Of a stretch of DNA of 64,000 bases, positions 10,863 to 22,386 are shown piece by piece. Origin of the DNA: Leishmania mexicana MHOM/GT/2001/U1103 (taxonomy: Eukaryota > Euglenozoa > Kinetoplastea > Trypanosomatida > Trypanosomatidae). Made by a program: the position numbers and the translations under genes. Where the stretch lies: contig NC_018330.1 of the NCBI RefSeq assembly GCF_000234665.1, positions 803,274 to 867,273 of the forward strand, given 5' to 3'. Each line of letters opens with the position of its first letter. Positions within the stretch are counted from its first letter, which is position 1. A model generated the notes under the pieces. That model did not search any database. It saw only the letters and a list, made by a program, of their open reading frames with translations, and was not told the DNA's origin.

Positions 10863-13800
10863 ATGCAACCGCCGTCGTCATCGTCACCGCAGCGGGGCGA
10901 CGGTCTACAGAAAACGGTGTGCGCACAACGTGGTCATGATGCGGCTTTGCCTGTGGCTACGGGTCATCTAAGCGATTCATCGATGCATGTAGCGCGAGCA
11001 ACGGGGGCAGCAGAAACAGCTACGCCATCGACATCGAGGGTGCTAGTAGAGCCTTCTCGACCTCGAGGACCGAAGCGACAGGCACCGGCAACCTGCCAGT
11101 GCCTTCAGCTACGCTGTGGCGTGGACACGCTGCCTGCTATTGGCCGCCTTGAGGTTGCGCGCCGTGTGACCAGCACGGACTGGTTTCGTCCCCTGCGTGC
11201 CCTGCAGCGGCAACGGCAGACGGCGGCAGAGGCATACACCCCCTTTACCATCGCTGCTGCAGAAGCCGAGGATGCCCCGCGATCTAGACTTCCGCTCGAC
11301 ACGATCCCACTGGACTTGAGTTGCCGTGAAACGAAATGCGCAGACGACCTCAGCGCTTCGCGGCTGTCCTCTGCCAAGGCGCATCGAGACGTCGACGCGG
11401 TGATGCCCACGCAGAATCGCCTCTCTGATACTGCTTGCCTTCACCGGAAGTTCTTCGTCGCCACAGAACCACCGCCGCGAAGTCTCCTCACTCATGAGCC
11501 TCGATCGAGACTCTCTCAGGGTGGCGGTTCGTGTTTCTCGCCTACATTCCCCACCACCTCGCGTTGTGGCTCTACCGTGCACACGGGGGCCAAGGATGGA
11601 GTGGCTGATACGCTGGCTGTAAAGGTCGATGCGGTGACCGCAGCGCGGGCAACCCCTGCACACATGCCGGCGCTGGAGACCACTTCGGACTCGGATGAGC
11701 ACCTACGCAGCATCTCTCGGCAGTACGCGCGACTCGACCGTGTGCTTAGAGGGTACAGCACCCCAGACAACGACGACATCGTAGCTTCTTACGTGACGCT
11801 GGAGAAGACACCGGCGGCGCGGCCACACGAGCTAGCGTCATCTTGCCTCTACCCACAACAGCCCCCCTCCACCAGCGTTGTGAGGCTCGTCTTACAGCCG
11901 TCGGCTTCGCTTTCACGGCGCTCCTCTCTCTCCCTTGGGGCCCCATTCACCTCCTTTCATATCACGCCTGCCGTGCAGCTCACGCGCCTTTCGGAGACAC
12001 AGGCACAACGACTGCCCTCCTTCGTCTCTCTGACGGCCGCCACGTCCGGTGCAGCCACCGCACCGCTGGCAGGTGCAAACAACAGCCTCCACCACTTCCG
12101 CGCCAGACCTCCTCTGCCGCAGCACCCCCACCACTTGCACAGCGCAAGCTCTCAAGAGCTCCCTAACAGCCACTCTGGACACCACCGCCCCTCCACCAGA
12201 ACACCACCATACACCCACAGATATGGCGCACGCTTTCCGGGTCACTGTGCATGCATGATGAAGAGGCACTTACACAACCTCATCCACCACGAGCAGCAGC
12301 AGCGCACACACATCACCACCGATTCCCATCGTGCCCTCAGCACCGTACACGGCTTGCACAAACAGTACTGTGCCTACACCTCTGACGCTCCCCGTGGCCA
12401 GCGATTGACCTTCACGACAGCGGTCAACCTAGACGACACCTCGCGACTCTTTCCCATTTATCCATCGCACAAACCAGACAGCACGTGCACCCACACCCAT
12501 CCCGATCACCAGTCGAACTACTTCACCGCCGCAAACCTCAGGTACAACCCCGACACCGCCACACACGCTGCTGCTCCGCAGGAGGCGTACGAGGGCGTGG
12601 AGGAGACTGCCCACGCTGCCGCTCCGCAGGAGGCGTACGAGGGCGTGGACGCGACTGCCCACGCTGCCGCTCCGCAGGAGGCGTACGAAAGCGTGGAGGA
12701 GACTGCCCACGCTGCCGCTCCGCAGGAGGCGTACGAGGGCGTGGAGGAGACTGCCCACGCTGCCGCTCCGCAGGAGGCGTACGAGGGCGTGGAGGAGACT
12801 GCCCACGCTGCTGCTCCGCAGGAGGCGTACGAGGCCGTGGAGGAGACTGCCCACGCTGCTGCTCCGCAGGAGGCGTACGAGGGCGTGGAGGAGACTGCCC
12901 ACGCTGCCGCTCCGCAGGAGGCGTACGAGGGCGTGGACGCGACTGCCCACGCTGCCGCTCCGCAGGAGGCGTACGAGGGCGTGGAGGAGACTGCCCACGC
13001 TGCCGCTCCGCAGGAGGCGTACGAGGGCGTGGAGGAGACTGCCCACGCTGCTGCTCCGCAGGAGGCGTACGAGGCCGTGGAGGAGACTGCCCACGCTGCT
13101 GCTCCGCAGGAGGCGTACGAGGGCGTGGAGGAGACTGCCCACGCTGCTGCTCCGCAGGAGGCGTACGAGGGCGTGGAGGAGACTGCCCACGCTGCCGCTC
13201 CGCAGGAGGCGTACGAAACCGTGGAGGAGACTGCCCACGCTGCTGCTCCGCAGGAGGCGTACGAGGGCGTGGAGGAGACTGCCCACGCTGCCGCTCCGCA
13301 GGAGGCGTACGAGGCCGTGGAGGAGAAAGCCCACGCTGCCGCTCCGCAGGAGGCGTACGAGGGCGTGGAGGAGACTGCCCACGCTGCCGCTCCGCAGGAG
13401 GCGTACGAGGCCGTGGAGGAGACTGCCCACGCTGCTGCTCCGCAGGAGGCGTACGAGGCCGTGGAGGAGACTGCCCACGCTGCCGCTCCGCAGGAGGCGT
13501 ACGAGGGCGTGGAGGAGACAGCCCACGCTGCTGCTCCGCAGGAGGCGTACGAGGGCGTGGAGGAGACTGCCCACGCTGCCGCTCCGCAGGAGGCGTACGA
13601 GGGCGTGGAGGAGACAGCCCACGCTGCTGCTCCGCAGGAGGCGTACGAGGGCGTGGAGGAGACTGCCCACGCTGCTGCTCCGCAGGAGGCGTACGAGGCC
13701 GTGGAGGAGACTGCCCACGCTGCCGCTCCGCAGGAGGCGTACGAGGGCGTGGAGGAGACTGCCCACGCTGCTGCTCCGCAGGAGGCGTACGAGGGCGTGG

Positions 13801-16800
13801 AGGAGACTGCCCACGCTGCTGCTCCGCAGGAGGCGTACGAGGGCGTGGAGGAGACTGCCCACGCTGCCGCTCCGCAGGAGGCGTACGAGGGCGTGGAGGA
13901 GACTGCCCACGCTGCCGCTCCGCAGGAGGCGTACGAGGGCGTGGAGGAGACTGCCCACGCTGCTGCTCCGCAGGAGGCGTACGAGGGCGTGGACGAGACT
14001 GCCCACGCTGCCGCTCCGCAGGAGGCGTACGAGGGCGTGGACGCGACTGCCCACGCTGCCGCTCCGCAGGAGGCGTACGAGGGCGTGGACGCGACTGCCC
14101 ACGCTGCCGCTCCGCAGGAGGCGTACGAGGGCGTGGACGAGACTGCCCACGCTGCCGCTCCGCAGGAGGCGTACGAGGGCGTGGACGCGACTGCCCACGC
14201 TGCCGCTCCGCAGGAGGCGTACGAGGGCGTGGACGCGACTGCCCACGCTGCCGCTCCGCAGGAGGCGTACGAGGGCGTGGAGGAGACTGCCCACGCTGCT
14301 GCTCCGCAGGAGGCGTACGAGGGCGTGGAGGAGACTGCCCACGCTGCCGCTCCGCAGGAGGCGTACGAGGGCGTGGAGGAGACTGCCCACGCTGCCGCTC
14401 CGCAGGAGGCGTACGAGGGCGTGGACGAGACTGCCCACGCTGCCGCTCCGCAGGAGGCGTACGAGGGCGTGGACGAGAAAGCCCACGCTGCCGCTCCGCA
14501 GGAGGCGTACGAGGGCGTGGACGCGACTGCCCACGCTGCCGCTCCGCAGGAGGCGTACGAGGGCGTGGACGAGACTGCCCACGCTGCCGCTCCGCAGGAG
14601 GCGTACGAGGGCGTGGACGCGACTGCCCACGCTGCCGCTCCGCAGGAGGCGTACGAGGGCGTGGACGAGACTGCCCACGCTGCCGCTCCGCAGGAGGCGT
14701 ACGAGGGCGTGGACGAGACTGCCCACGCTGCCGCTCCGCAGGAGGCGTACGAGGGCGTGGACGCGACTGCCCACGCTGCCGCTCCGCAGGAGGCGTACGA
14801 GGGCGTGGACGCGACTGCCCACGCTGCCGCTCCGCAGGAGGCGTACGAGGGCGTGGACGCGACTGCCCACGCTGCCGCTCCGCAGGAGGCGTACGAGGGC
14901 GTGGACGAGAAAGCCCACGCTGCCGCTCCGCAGGAGGCGTACGAGGGCGTGGACGAGACTGCCCACGCTGCCGCTCCGCAGGAGGCGTACGAGGGCGTGG
15001 ACGAGACTGCCCACGCTGCCGCTCCGCAGGAGGCGTACGAGGGCGTGGACGAGACTGCCCACGCTGCTGCTCCGCAGGAGGCGTACGAGGGCGTGGACGA
15101 GACTGCCCACGCTGCCGCTCCGCAGGAGGCGTACGAGGCCGTGGAGGAGACTGCCCACGCTGCCGCTCCGCAGGAGGCGTACGAGGGCGTGGAGGAGACT
15201 GCCCACGCTGCCGCTCCGCAGGAGGCGTACGAGGGCGTGGACGAGACTGCCCACGCTGCCGCTCCGCAGGAGGCGTACGAGGGCGTGGACGAGACTGCCC
15301 ACGCTGCCGCTCCGCAGGAGGCGTACGAGGGCGTGGACGCGACTGCCCACGCTGCCGCTCCGCAGGAGGCGTACGAGGGCGTGGACGCGACTGCCCACGC
15401 TGCCGCTCCGCAGGAGGCGTACGAGGGCGTGGACGCGACTGCCCACGCTGCCGCTCCGCAGGAGGCGTACGAGGGCGTGGACGAGAAAGCCCACGCTGCC
15501 GCTCCGCAGGAGGCGTACGAGGGCGTGGACGAGAAAGCCCACGCTGCCGCTCCGCAGGAGGCGTACGAGGGCGTGGAGGAGACAGCCCACGCTGCTGCTC
15601 CGCAGGAGGCGTACGAGGGCGTGGAGGAGACTGCCCACGCTGCCGCTCCGCAGGAGGCGTACGAGGGCGTGGAGGAGACTGCCCACGCTGCCGCTCCGCA
15701 GGAGGCGTACGAGGGCGTGGAGGAGACTGCCCACGCTGCCGCTCCGCAGGAGGCGTACGAGGGCGTGGACGAGAAAGCCCACGCTGCCGCTCCGCAGGAG
15801 GCGTACGAGGGCGTGGAGGAGACTGCCCACGCTGCTGCTCCGCAGGAGGCGTACGAGGGCGTGGACGCGACTGCCCACGCTGCTGCTCCGCAGGAGGCGT
15901 ACGAGGGCGTGGACGCGACTGCCCACGCTGCCGCTCCGCAGGAGGCGTACGAGGGCGTGGACGAGAAAGCCCACGCTGCCGCTCCGCAGGAGGCGTACGA
16001 GGGCGTGGAGGAGACTGCCCACGCTGCTGCTCCGCAGGAGGCGTACGAGGGCGTGGACGCGACTGCCCACGCTGCCGCTCCGCAGGAGGCGTACGAGGGC
16101 GTGGACGCGACTGCCCACGCTGCCGCTCCGCAGGAGGCGTACGAGGGCGTGGACGCGACTGCCCACGCTGCCGCTCCGCAGGAGGCGTACGAGGGCGTGG
16201 ACGCGACTGCCCACGCTGCCGCTCCGCAGGAGGCGTACGAGGGCGTGGAGGAGACTGCCCACGCTGCCGCTCCGCAGGAGGCGTACGAGGGCGTGGAGGA
16301 GACTGCCCACGCTGCTGCTCCGCAGGAGGCGTACGAGGGCGTGGACGCGACTGCCCACGCTGCTGCTCCGCAGGAGGCGTACGAGGGCGTGGAGGAGACT
16401 GCCCACGCTGCCGCTCCGCAGGAGGCGTACGAGGGCGTGGACGAGACTGCCCACGCTGCCGCTCCGCAGGAGGCGTACGAGGGCGTGGACGAGAAAGCCC
16501 ACGCTGCTGCTCCGCAGGAGGCGTACGAGGGCGTGGACGCGACTGCCCACGCTGCTGCTCCGCAGGAGGCGTACGAGGGCGTGGACGCGACTGCCCACGC
16601 TGCTGCTCCGCAGGAGGCGTACGAGGGCGTGGACGCGACTGCCCACGCTGCTGCTCCGCAGGAGGCGTACGAGGGCGTGGACGCGACTGCCCACGCTGCC
16701 GCTCCGCAGGAGGCGTACGAGGGCGTGGACGAGACTGCCCACGCTGCCGCTCCGCAGGAGGCGTACGAGGGCGTGGACGCGACTGCCCACGCTGCTGCTC

Positions 16801-18457
16801 CGCAGGAGGCGTACGAGGGCGTGGACGCGACTGCCCACGCTGCCGCTCCGCAGGAGGCGTACGAGGGCGTGGACGCGACTGCCCACGCTGCCGCTCCGCA
16901 GGAGGCGTACGAGGGCGTGGACGAGAAAGCCCACGCTGCCGCTCCGCAGGAGGCGTACGAGGGCGTGGACGAGAAAGCCCACGCTGCCGCTCCGCAGGAG
17001 GCGTACGAGGGCGTGGAGGAGACTGCCCACGCTGCTGCTCCGCAGGAGGCGTACGAGGGCGTGGACGCGACTGCCCACGCTGCCGCTCCGCAGGAGGCGT
17101 ACGAGGGCGTGGACGCGACTGCCCACGCTGCCGCTCCGCAGGAGGCGTACGAGGGCGTGGAGGAGACTGCCCACGCTGCCGCTCCGCAGGAGGCGTACGA
17201 GGGCGTGGAGGAGACTGCCCACGCTGCTGCTCCGCAGGAGGCGTACGAGGGCGTGGACGAGAAAGCCCACGCTGCCGCTCCGCAGGAGGCGTACGAGGGC
17301 GTGGACGCGACTGCCCACGCTGCCGCTCCGCAGGAGGCGTACGAGGGCGTGGAGGAGACTGCCCACGCTGCCACTCCGCAGGAGGCGTACGAGGGCGTGG
17401 AGGAGAAAGCCCACGCTGCCGCTCCGCAGGAGGCGTACGAGGGCGTGGAGGAGACTGCCCACGCTGCCGCTCCGCAGGAGGCGTACGAGGGCGTGGAGGA
17501 GACTGCCCACGCTGCCGCTCCGCAGGAGGCGTACGAGGCCGTGGAGGAGACTGCCCACGCTGCCGCTCCGCAGGAGGCGTACGAGGGCGTGGACGAGAAA
17601 GCCCACGCTGCCGCTCCGCAGGAGGCGTACGAGGGCGTGGACGCGACTGCCCATGCTGCCGCTCCGCAGGAGGCGTACGAGGGCGTGGAGGAGACTGCCC
17701 ACGCTGCTGCTCCGCAGGAGGCGTACGAGGGCGTGGACGAGAAAGCCCACGCTGCCGCTCCGCAGGAGGCGTACGAGGGCGTGGACGAGAAAGCCCACGC
17801 TGCCGCTCCGCAGGAGGCGTACGAGGGCGTGGAGGAGACTGCCCACGCTGCCGCTCCGCAGGAGGCGTACGAGGGCGTGGACGCGACTGCCCACGCTGCC
17901 GCTCCGCAGAAGGCGTACGAGGGCGTGGACGAGAAAGCCCACGCTGCCGCTCCGCAGGAGGCGTACGAGGGCGTGGACGAGAAAGCCCACGCTGCCGCTC
18001 CGCAGGAGGCGTACGAGGGCGTGGAGGAGACTGCCCACGCTGCTGCTCCGCAGGAGGCGTACGAGGGCGTGGACGAGAAAGCCCACGCTGCCGCTCCGCA
18101 GGAGGCGTACGAGGGCGTGGAGGAGACTGCCCACGCTGCTGCTCCGCAGGAGGCGTACGAGGGCGTGGACGAGAAAGCCCACGCTGCCGCTCCGCAGGAG
18201 GCGTACGAGGGCGTGGACGCGACTGCCCACGCTGCCGCTCCGCAGGAGGCGTACGAGGGCGTGGACGAGAAAGCCCACGCTGCCGCTCCGCAGGAGGCGT
18301 ACGAGGCCGTGGAGGAGACTGCCCACGCTACCGCTCCGCAGGAGGCGTACGAGGGCGTGGAGGAGACTGCCCACGCTGCCGCTCCGCAGGAGGCGTACGA
18401 GGGCGTGGACGAGACTGCCCACGCTGCCGCTCCGCAGGAGGCGTACGAGGGCGTGGA
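10863..18457 (+). CDS. Giant tandem-repeat protein, 5' part, cut by assembly gap
   Basis: The ORF begins at the ATG at 10863 and runs into the N gap without a stop, giving 2,531 codons. Residues 1-567 are unique: Ser/Thr/Ala-rich at first, then His/Pro-rich. From residue 568 the protein is made of 16-aa units of the form HAAAPQEAYEGVEETA, with 122 complete copies before the gap and no frameshift. The units are acidic and vary mainly at the 12th residue (G, A, S or T) and at the E/D-E/A-T/K triplet. Proteins with long acidic repeats are common dominant B-cell antigens in visceral leishmaniasis (established for the class, not for this gene). The matching C-terminus is at 18558-22386. A computed ORF passing through the gap changes frame there because the gap is an arbitrary 100 N; the real frame is the HAAAPQ frame on both sides. 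No signal peptide was seen. A cytoskeletal role is inferred from the C-terminal part. Confidence 0.85.
12401..12834 (+). repeat. 434-bp segment duplicated after the gap (copy 1)
   Basis: This segment covers 163 bp of unique sequence just before the array plus the first five and a half repeat units. It matches 18558-18991 base for base except for one change, A at 12563 against C at 18720, which is synonymous (Thr). Confidence 0.95.
12564..18457 (+). repeat. 48-bp coding tandem repeat, array 1
   Basis: There are 122 complete 48-bp units plus about 0.8 of another before the gap, all in exact register with no indel. The unit reads His-Ala-Ala-Ala-Pro-Gln-Glu-Ala-Tyr-Glu-Gly-Val-(Glu/Asp)-(Glu/Ala)-(Thr/Lys)-Ala. 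The first 29 or so units are almost all the Glu-Glu type; from about 13990 on, Asp types (DET, DAT, DEK) dominate with Glu types mixed in. A silent GCC/GCT switch at the third codon also varies between units. Rare variants include Gln-Lys-Ala-Tyr in unit 112 (17892) and His-Ala-Thr-Ala in unit 121 (18324). Confidence 0.97.
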
Positions 18458-18557
18458 NNNNNNNNNNNNNNNNNNNNNNNNNNNNNNNNNNNNNNNNNNN
18501 NNNNNNNNNNNNNNNNNNNNNNNNNNNNNNNNNNNNNNNNNNNNNNNNNNNNNNNNN
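18458..18557. other. Assembly gap of 100 N
   Basis: Exactly 100 N lie inside the repeat array. A round 100 usually marks a gap of unknown size. It breaks the reading frame of the repeat gene artificially and sits one or two units before the expected 3' end of array 1. Confidence 0.99.
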
Positions 18558-18991
18558 GCGATTGACCTTCACGACAGCGGTCAACCTAGACGACACCTCG
18601 CGACTCTTTCCCATTTATCCATCGCACAAACCAGACAGCACGTGCACCCACACCCATCCCGATCACCAGTCGAACTACTTCACCGCCGCAAACCTCAGGT
18701 ACAACCCCGACACCGCCACCCACGCTGCTGCTCCGCAGGAGGCGTACGAGGGCGTGGAGGAGACTGCCCACGCTGCCGCTCCGCAGGAGGCGTACGAGGG
18801 CGTGGACGCGACTGCCCACGCTGCCGCTCCGCAGGAGGCGTACGAAAGCGTGGAGGAGACTGCCCACGCTGCCGCTCCGCAGGAGGCGTACGAGGGCGTG
18901 GAGGAGACTGCCCACGCTGCCGCTCCGCAGGAGGCGTACGAGGGCGTGGAGGAGACTGCCCACGCTGCTGCTCCGCAGGAGGCGTACGAGG
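18558..18991 (+). repeat. 434-bp segment duplicated after the gap (copy 2)
   Basis: This is the second copy of 12401-12834, with one synonymous difference. It begins in the unique sequence upstream of the array, directly after the gap, which shows that the gap does not simply join two parts of one array. Confidence 0.95.
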
Positions 18992-21900
18992 GCGTGGAGG
19001 AGACTGCCCACGCTGCCGCTCCGCAGGAGGCGTACGAGGGCGTGGAGGAGACTGCCCACGCTGCCGCTCCGCAGGAGGCGTACGAGGGCGTGGAGGAGAC
19101 TGCCCACGCTGCCGCTCCGCAGGAGGCGTACGAGGCCGTGGAGGAGACTGCCCACGCTGCCGCTCCGCAGGAGGCGTACGAGGGCGTGGACGAGACTGCC
19201 CACGCTGCCGCTCCGCAGGAGGCGTACGAGGGCGTGGACGCGACTGCCCACGCTGCCGCTCCGCAGGAGGCGTACGAGGGCGTGGACGCGACTGCCCACG
19301 CTGCCGCTCCGCAGGAGGCGTACGAGGGCGTGGAGGAGACTGCCCACGCTGCTGCTCCGCAGGAGGCGTACGAGGGCGTGGACGAGACTGCCCACGCTGC
19401 CGCTCCGCAGGAGGCGTACGAGGGCGTGGAGGAGACTGCCCACGCTGCTGCTCCGCAGGAGGCGTACGAGGCCGTGGAGGAGACTGCCCACGCTGCCGCT
19501 CCGCAGGAGGCGTACGAGGGCGTGGACGCGACTGCCCACGCTGCCGCTCCGCAGGAGGCGTACGAGGGCGTGGAGGAGACTGCCCACGCTGCCGCTCCGC
19601 AGGAGGCGTACGAGGGCGTGGAGGAGACTGCCCACGCTGCCGCTCCGCAGGAGGCGTACGAGGGCGTGGACGCGACTGCCCACGCTGCCGCTCCGCAGGA
19701 GGCGTACGAGGGCGTGGAGGAGACTGCCCACGCTGCTGCTCCGCAGGAGGCGTACGAGGGCGTGGACGCGACTGCCCACGCTGCCGCTCCGCAGGAGGCG
19801 TACGAGGGCGTGGAGGAGACTGCCCACGCTGCCGCTCCGCAGGAGGCGTACGAGGGCGTGGACGAGACTGCCCACGCTGCCGCTCCGCAGGAGGCGTACG
19901 AGGGCGTGGAGGAGACTGCCCACGCTGCTGCTCCGCAGGAGGCGTACGAGGGCGTGGACGCGACTGCCCACGCTGCCGCTCCGCAGGAGGCGTACGAGGG
20001 CGTGGAGGAGACTGCCCACGCTGCCGCTCCGCAGGAGGCGTACGAGGGCGTGGAGGAGACTGCCCACGCTGCCGCTCCGCAGGAGGCGTACGAGGGCGTG
20101 GAGGAGACTGCCCACGCTGCTGCTCCGCAGGAGGCGTACGAGGGCGTGGACGAGACTGCCCACGCTGCCGCTCCGCAGGAGGCGTACGAGGGCGTGGACG
20201 AGAAAGCCCACGCTGCCGCTCCGCAGGAGGCGTACGAGGGCGTGGACGCGACTGCCCACGCTGCCGCTCCGCAGGAGGCGTACGAGGGCGTGGAGGAGAC
20301 TGCCCACGCTGCCGCTCCGCAGGAGGCGTACGAGGGCGTGGACGAGAAAGCCCACGCTGCCGCTCCGCAGGAGGCGTACGAGGGCGTGGACGAGACTGCC
20401 CACGCTGCCGCTCCGCAGGAGGCGTACGAGGGCGTGGAGGAGACTGCCCACGCTGCCGCTCCGCAGGAGGTGTACGAGGGCGTGGACGAGAAAGCCCACG
20501 CTGCCGCTCCGCAGGAGGCGTACGAGGGCGTGGACGAGAAAGCCCACGCTGCCGCTCCGCAGAAGGTGTACGAGGGCGTGGACGAGAAAGCCCACGCTGC
20601 CGCTCCGCAGGAGGCGTACGAGGGCGTGGACGCGACTGCCCACGCTGCCGCTCCGCAGGAGGCGTACGAGGGCGTGGACGCGACTGCCCACGCTGCCGCT
20701 CCGCAGGAGGCGTACGAGGGCGTGGAGGAGACTGCCCACGCTGCTGCTCCGCAGGAGGCGTACGAGGGCGTGGAGGAGACTGCCCACGCTGCCGCTCCGC
20801 AGGAGGCGTACGAGGGCGTGGAGGAGACTGCCCACGCTGCTGCTCCGCAGGAGGCGTACGAGGCCGTGGAGGAGACTGCCCACGCTACCGCTCCGCAGGA
20901 GGCGTACGAGGGCGTGGAGGAGACTGCCCACGCTGCCGCTCCGCAGGAGGCGTACGAGGGCGTGGAGGAGACTGCCCACGCTGCCGCTCCGCAGGAGGCG
21001 TACGAGGGCGTGGACGAGACTGCCCACGCTGCTGCTCCGCAGGAGGCGTACGAGGGCGTGGACGAGACTGCCCACGCTGCCGCTCCGCAGGAGGCGTTGG
21101 AACAGTCTCTTGATGTTGTTGACAGCGGGGTTTTTGTTGGTTTTGGTGCGCATGTGTATGATGATGACGATTTCATGATGACGACTGATTCAAGTGGGAG
21201 GGGGGAAAGTGGCAGTGGTATGGAAGATGGGGTGCTGAGGAAGGGCTATCGGTGCGGCGTACCGGAGGTGACGGTGAATGAATGGGGCAGTGTGGCAGGG
21301 GTGTGTGCTGCGTTTCCCGATTTGACGTGTGACGTGTGCGCGGGTGAGAGTGGCGTCGGGGAGGTTTTCACGAATGTTTGCGGATTGTGGCGGGCAGTGG
21401 TGACGAGTAGCGAGCACGTGTTGAGGGGTCCTAACTGGCGTCAGCACTTGATGTTGTGTGCTCCACGGATACGCGAGCTGGTCGTTGCGGATGTGAGTGC
21501 TACGCTGGACTGTTCTGTGGCCTGTGTACGCAATGTGCGGCTTTACGCCGCCGGTGCTGCCGCGGAAAGTTTTGGGGAGGCCGCACGTGACAGAGTGGAG
21601 GTGGACATACTGCGCATTGAACTGGACGTTATCCAAGAGGCTACAGTGGCGCTGCACCCGCTAGGTGGGGTGCAGTTCCTGCTTGACGGCTGCAGTTTTC
21701 CTTATCTTCAACAGTGGCGGCGTAGTCGCGACGAGTTGAAGTGTATGGGTGAGGGTGGGTCACAAGGCGCGCTTTCTTCGCTCTCGAAAGTGGCGGCGCT
21801 ATGCACCAACATGGAAGGCGACGTGAGGACTGGCGGGGCGCGGGGGGCTGAGCTGCAGCTGTGGGCGTACTCCACCAAGGGCGTGGCGGCGAGATCCAGG

Positions 21901-22386
21901 GGCTGCTCTGTTGTGAAACGACTTCCATTGCCATCAGAGCGAGTGGTCTACCAGCCGGAGCGGCGAAGCAGCAGCGAGGGCAGCCTGGGCTCGCTCACAC
22001 ATCTGGAGCAAGAGAAGGTTCTGTCTGGTTCGACATACGGTGCTTCATCAGGCAGGTTGGCTGAATGGGTTGTGCGGCGCGAAGTCCACGCGTGCAAACC
22101 CCCTGCGTCAGTGCAGTCCGCACCAGGACTACTATCGATGCAGCCGGTGCGGTCTATGCCTTTGCAGATGGCGACACCGTCCGGTATTGAGGAAATCATA
22201 AAGCAGGAGAAGGAGAAGGCGTGCAACTTGATAGCCCCCCGTCCCTTGGCGACCTTGCCCACAGTGCCTGCAGAGACACCCGCGATGACGTCGCAGCCCA
22301 GTGAGATGGCAGGCGTGCCGAAGGAGGCAGTGCAGAAGGCAAAGTCAAGGACCTCCTTTTCTTCTTGGAAGCGGAAGCACACGTGA
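18558..22386 (+). CDS. Giant tandem-repeat protein, 3' part with FAZ1-like C-terminus
   Basis: The first full codon is at 18559 and the stop is TGA at 22384-22386, giving 1,275 aa. It starts with the His/Tyr/Asn-rich segment that precedes the repeats in the first copy. It then has 49 full 16-aa units and a truncated one, ending at 21096, followed by a unique 429-aa C-terminal region. Within that, the stretch encoded by about 21412-21723 has the order GPNWRQHL, VVADVSATL, VRNVRL, RVEVDILRIELDV, CSFPYLQQW. This parallels the C-terminal domain of the upstream protein and the FAZ1-type conserved domain. The tail is basic and ends SSWKRKHT. The 5' end is missing in this copy, so it is either the end of the same gene from the other allele or a second tandem gene. 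The product is probably a cytoskeletal or FAZ-associated repeat protein; this is inference. Confidence 0.8.
18721..21096 (+). repeat. 48-bp coding tandem repeat, array 2
   Basis: There are 49 complete units and a final partial unit of eight codons, all in register. Units 1-5 equal those of array 1 and the arrays first differ in unit 6. Near the 3' end it has Gln-Lys-Val-Tyr in unit 39 (20545) and His-Ala-Thr-Ala in unit 46 (20881), matching the order of rare variants at the end of array 1. Confidence 0.97.

Noticed and set aside
12564..18457. CRISPR-like array
   Set aside because: The units are directly adjacent with no spacers, they code in frame, and the organism is a eukaryote.
12485..18565. 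Long + strand open frame of Cys/Arg/Gly repeats
   Set aside because: It is the second frame of the 48-bp repeat. It is open only because the repeat length is a multiple of three and lacks stops.
12429..18614. Long antisense open frames across the arrays (also 12518-17374, 18586-21153, 18675-21176)
   Set aside because: These are mirror frames of the coding repeat; there is no unique sequence or domain, and all neighbours are on the + strand.
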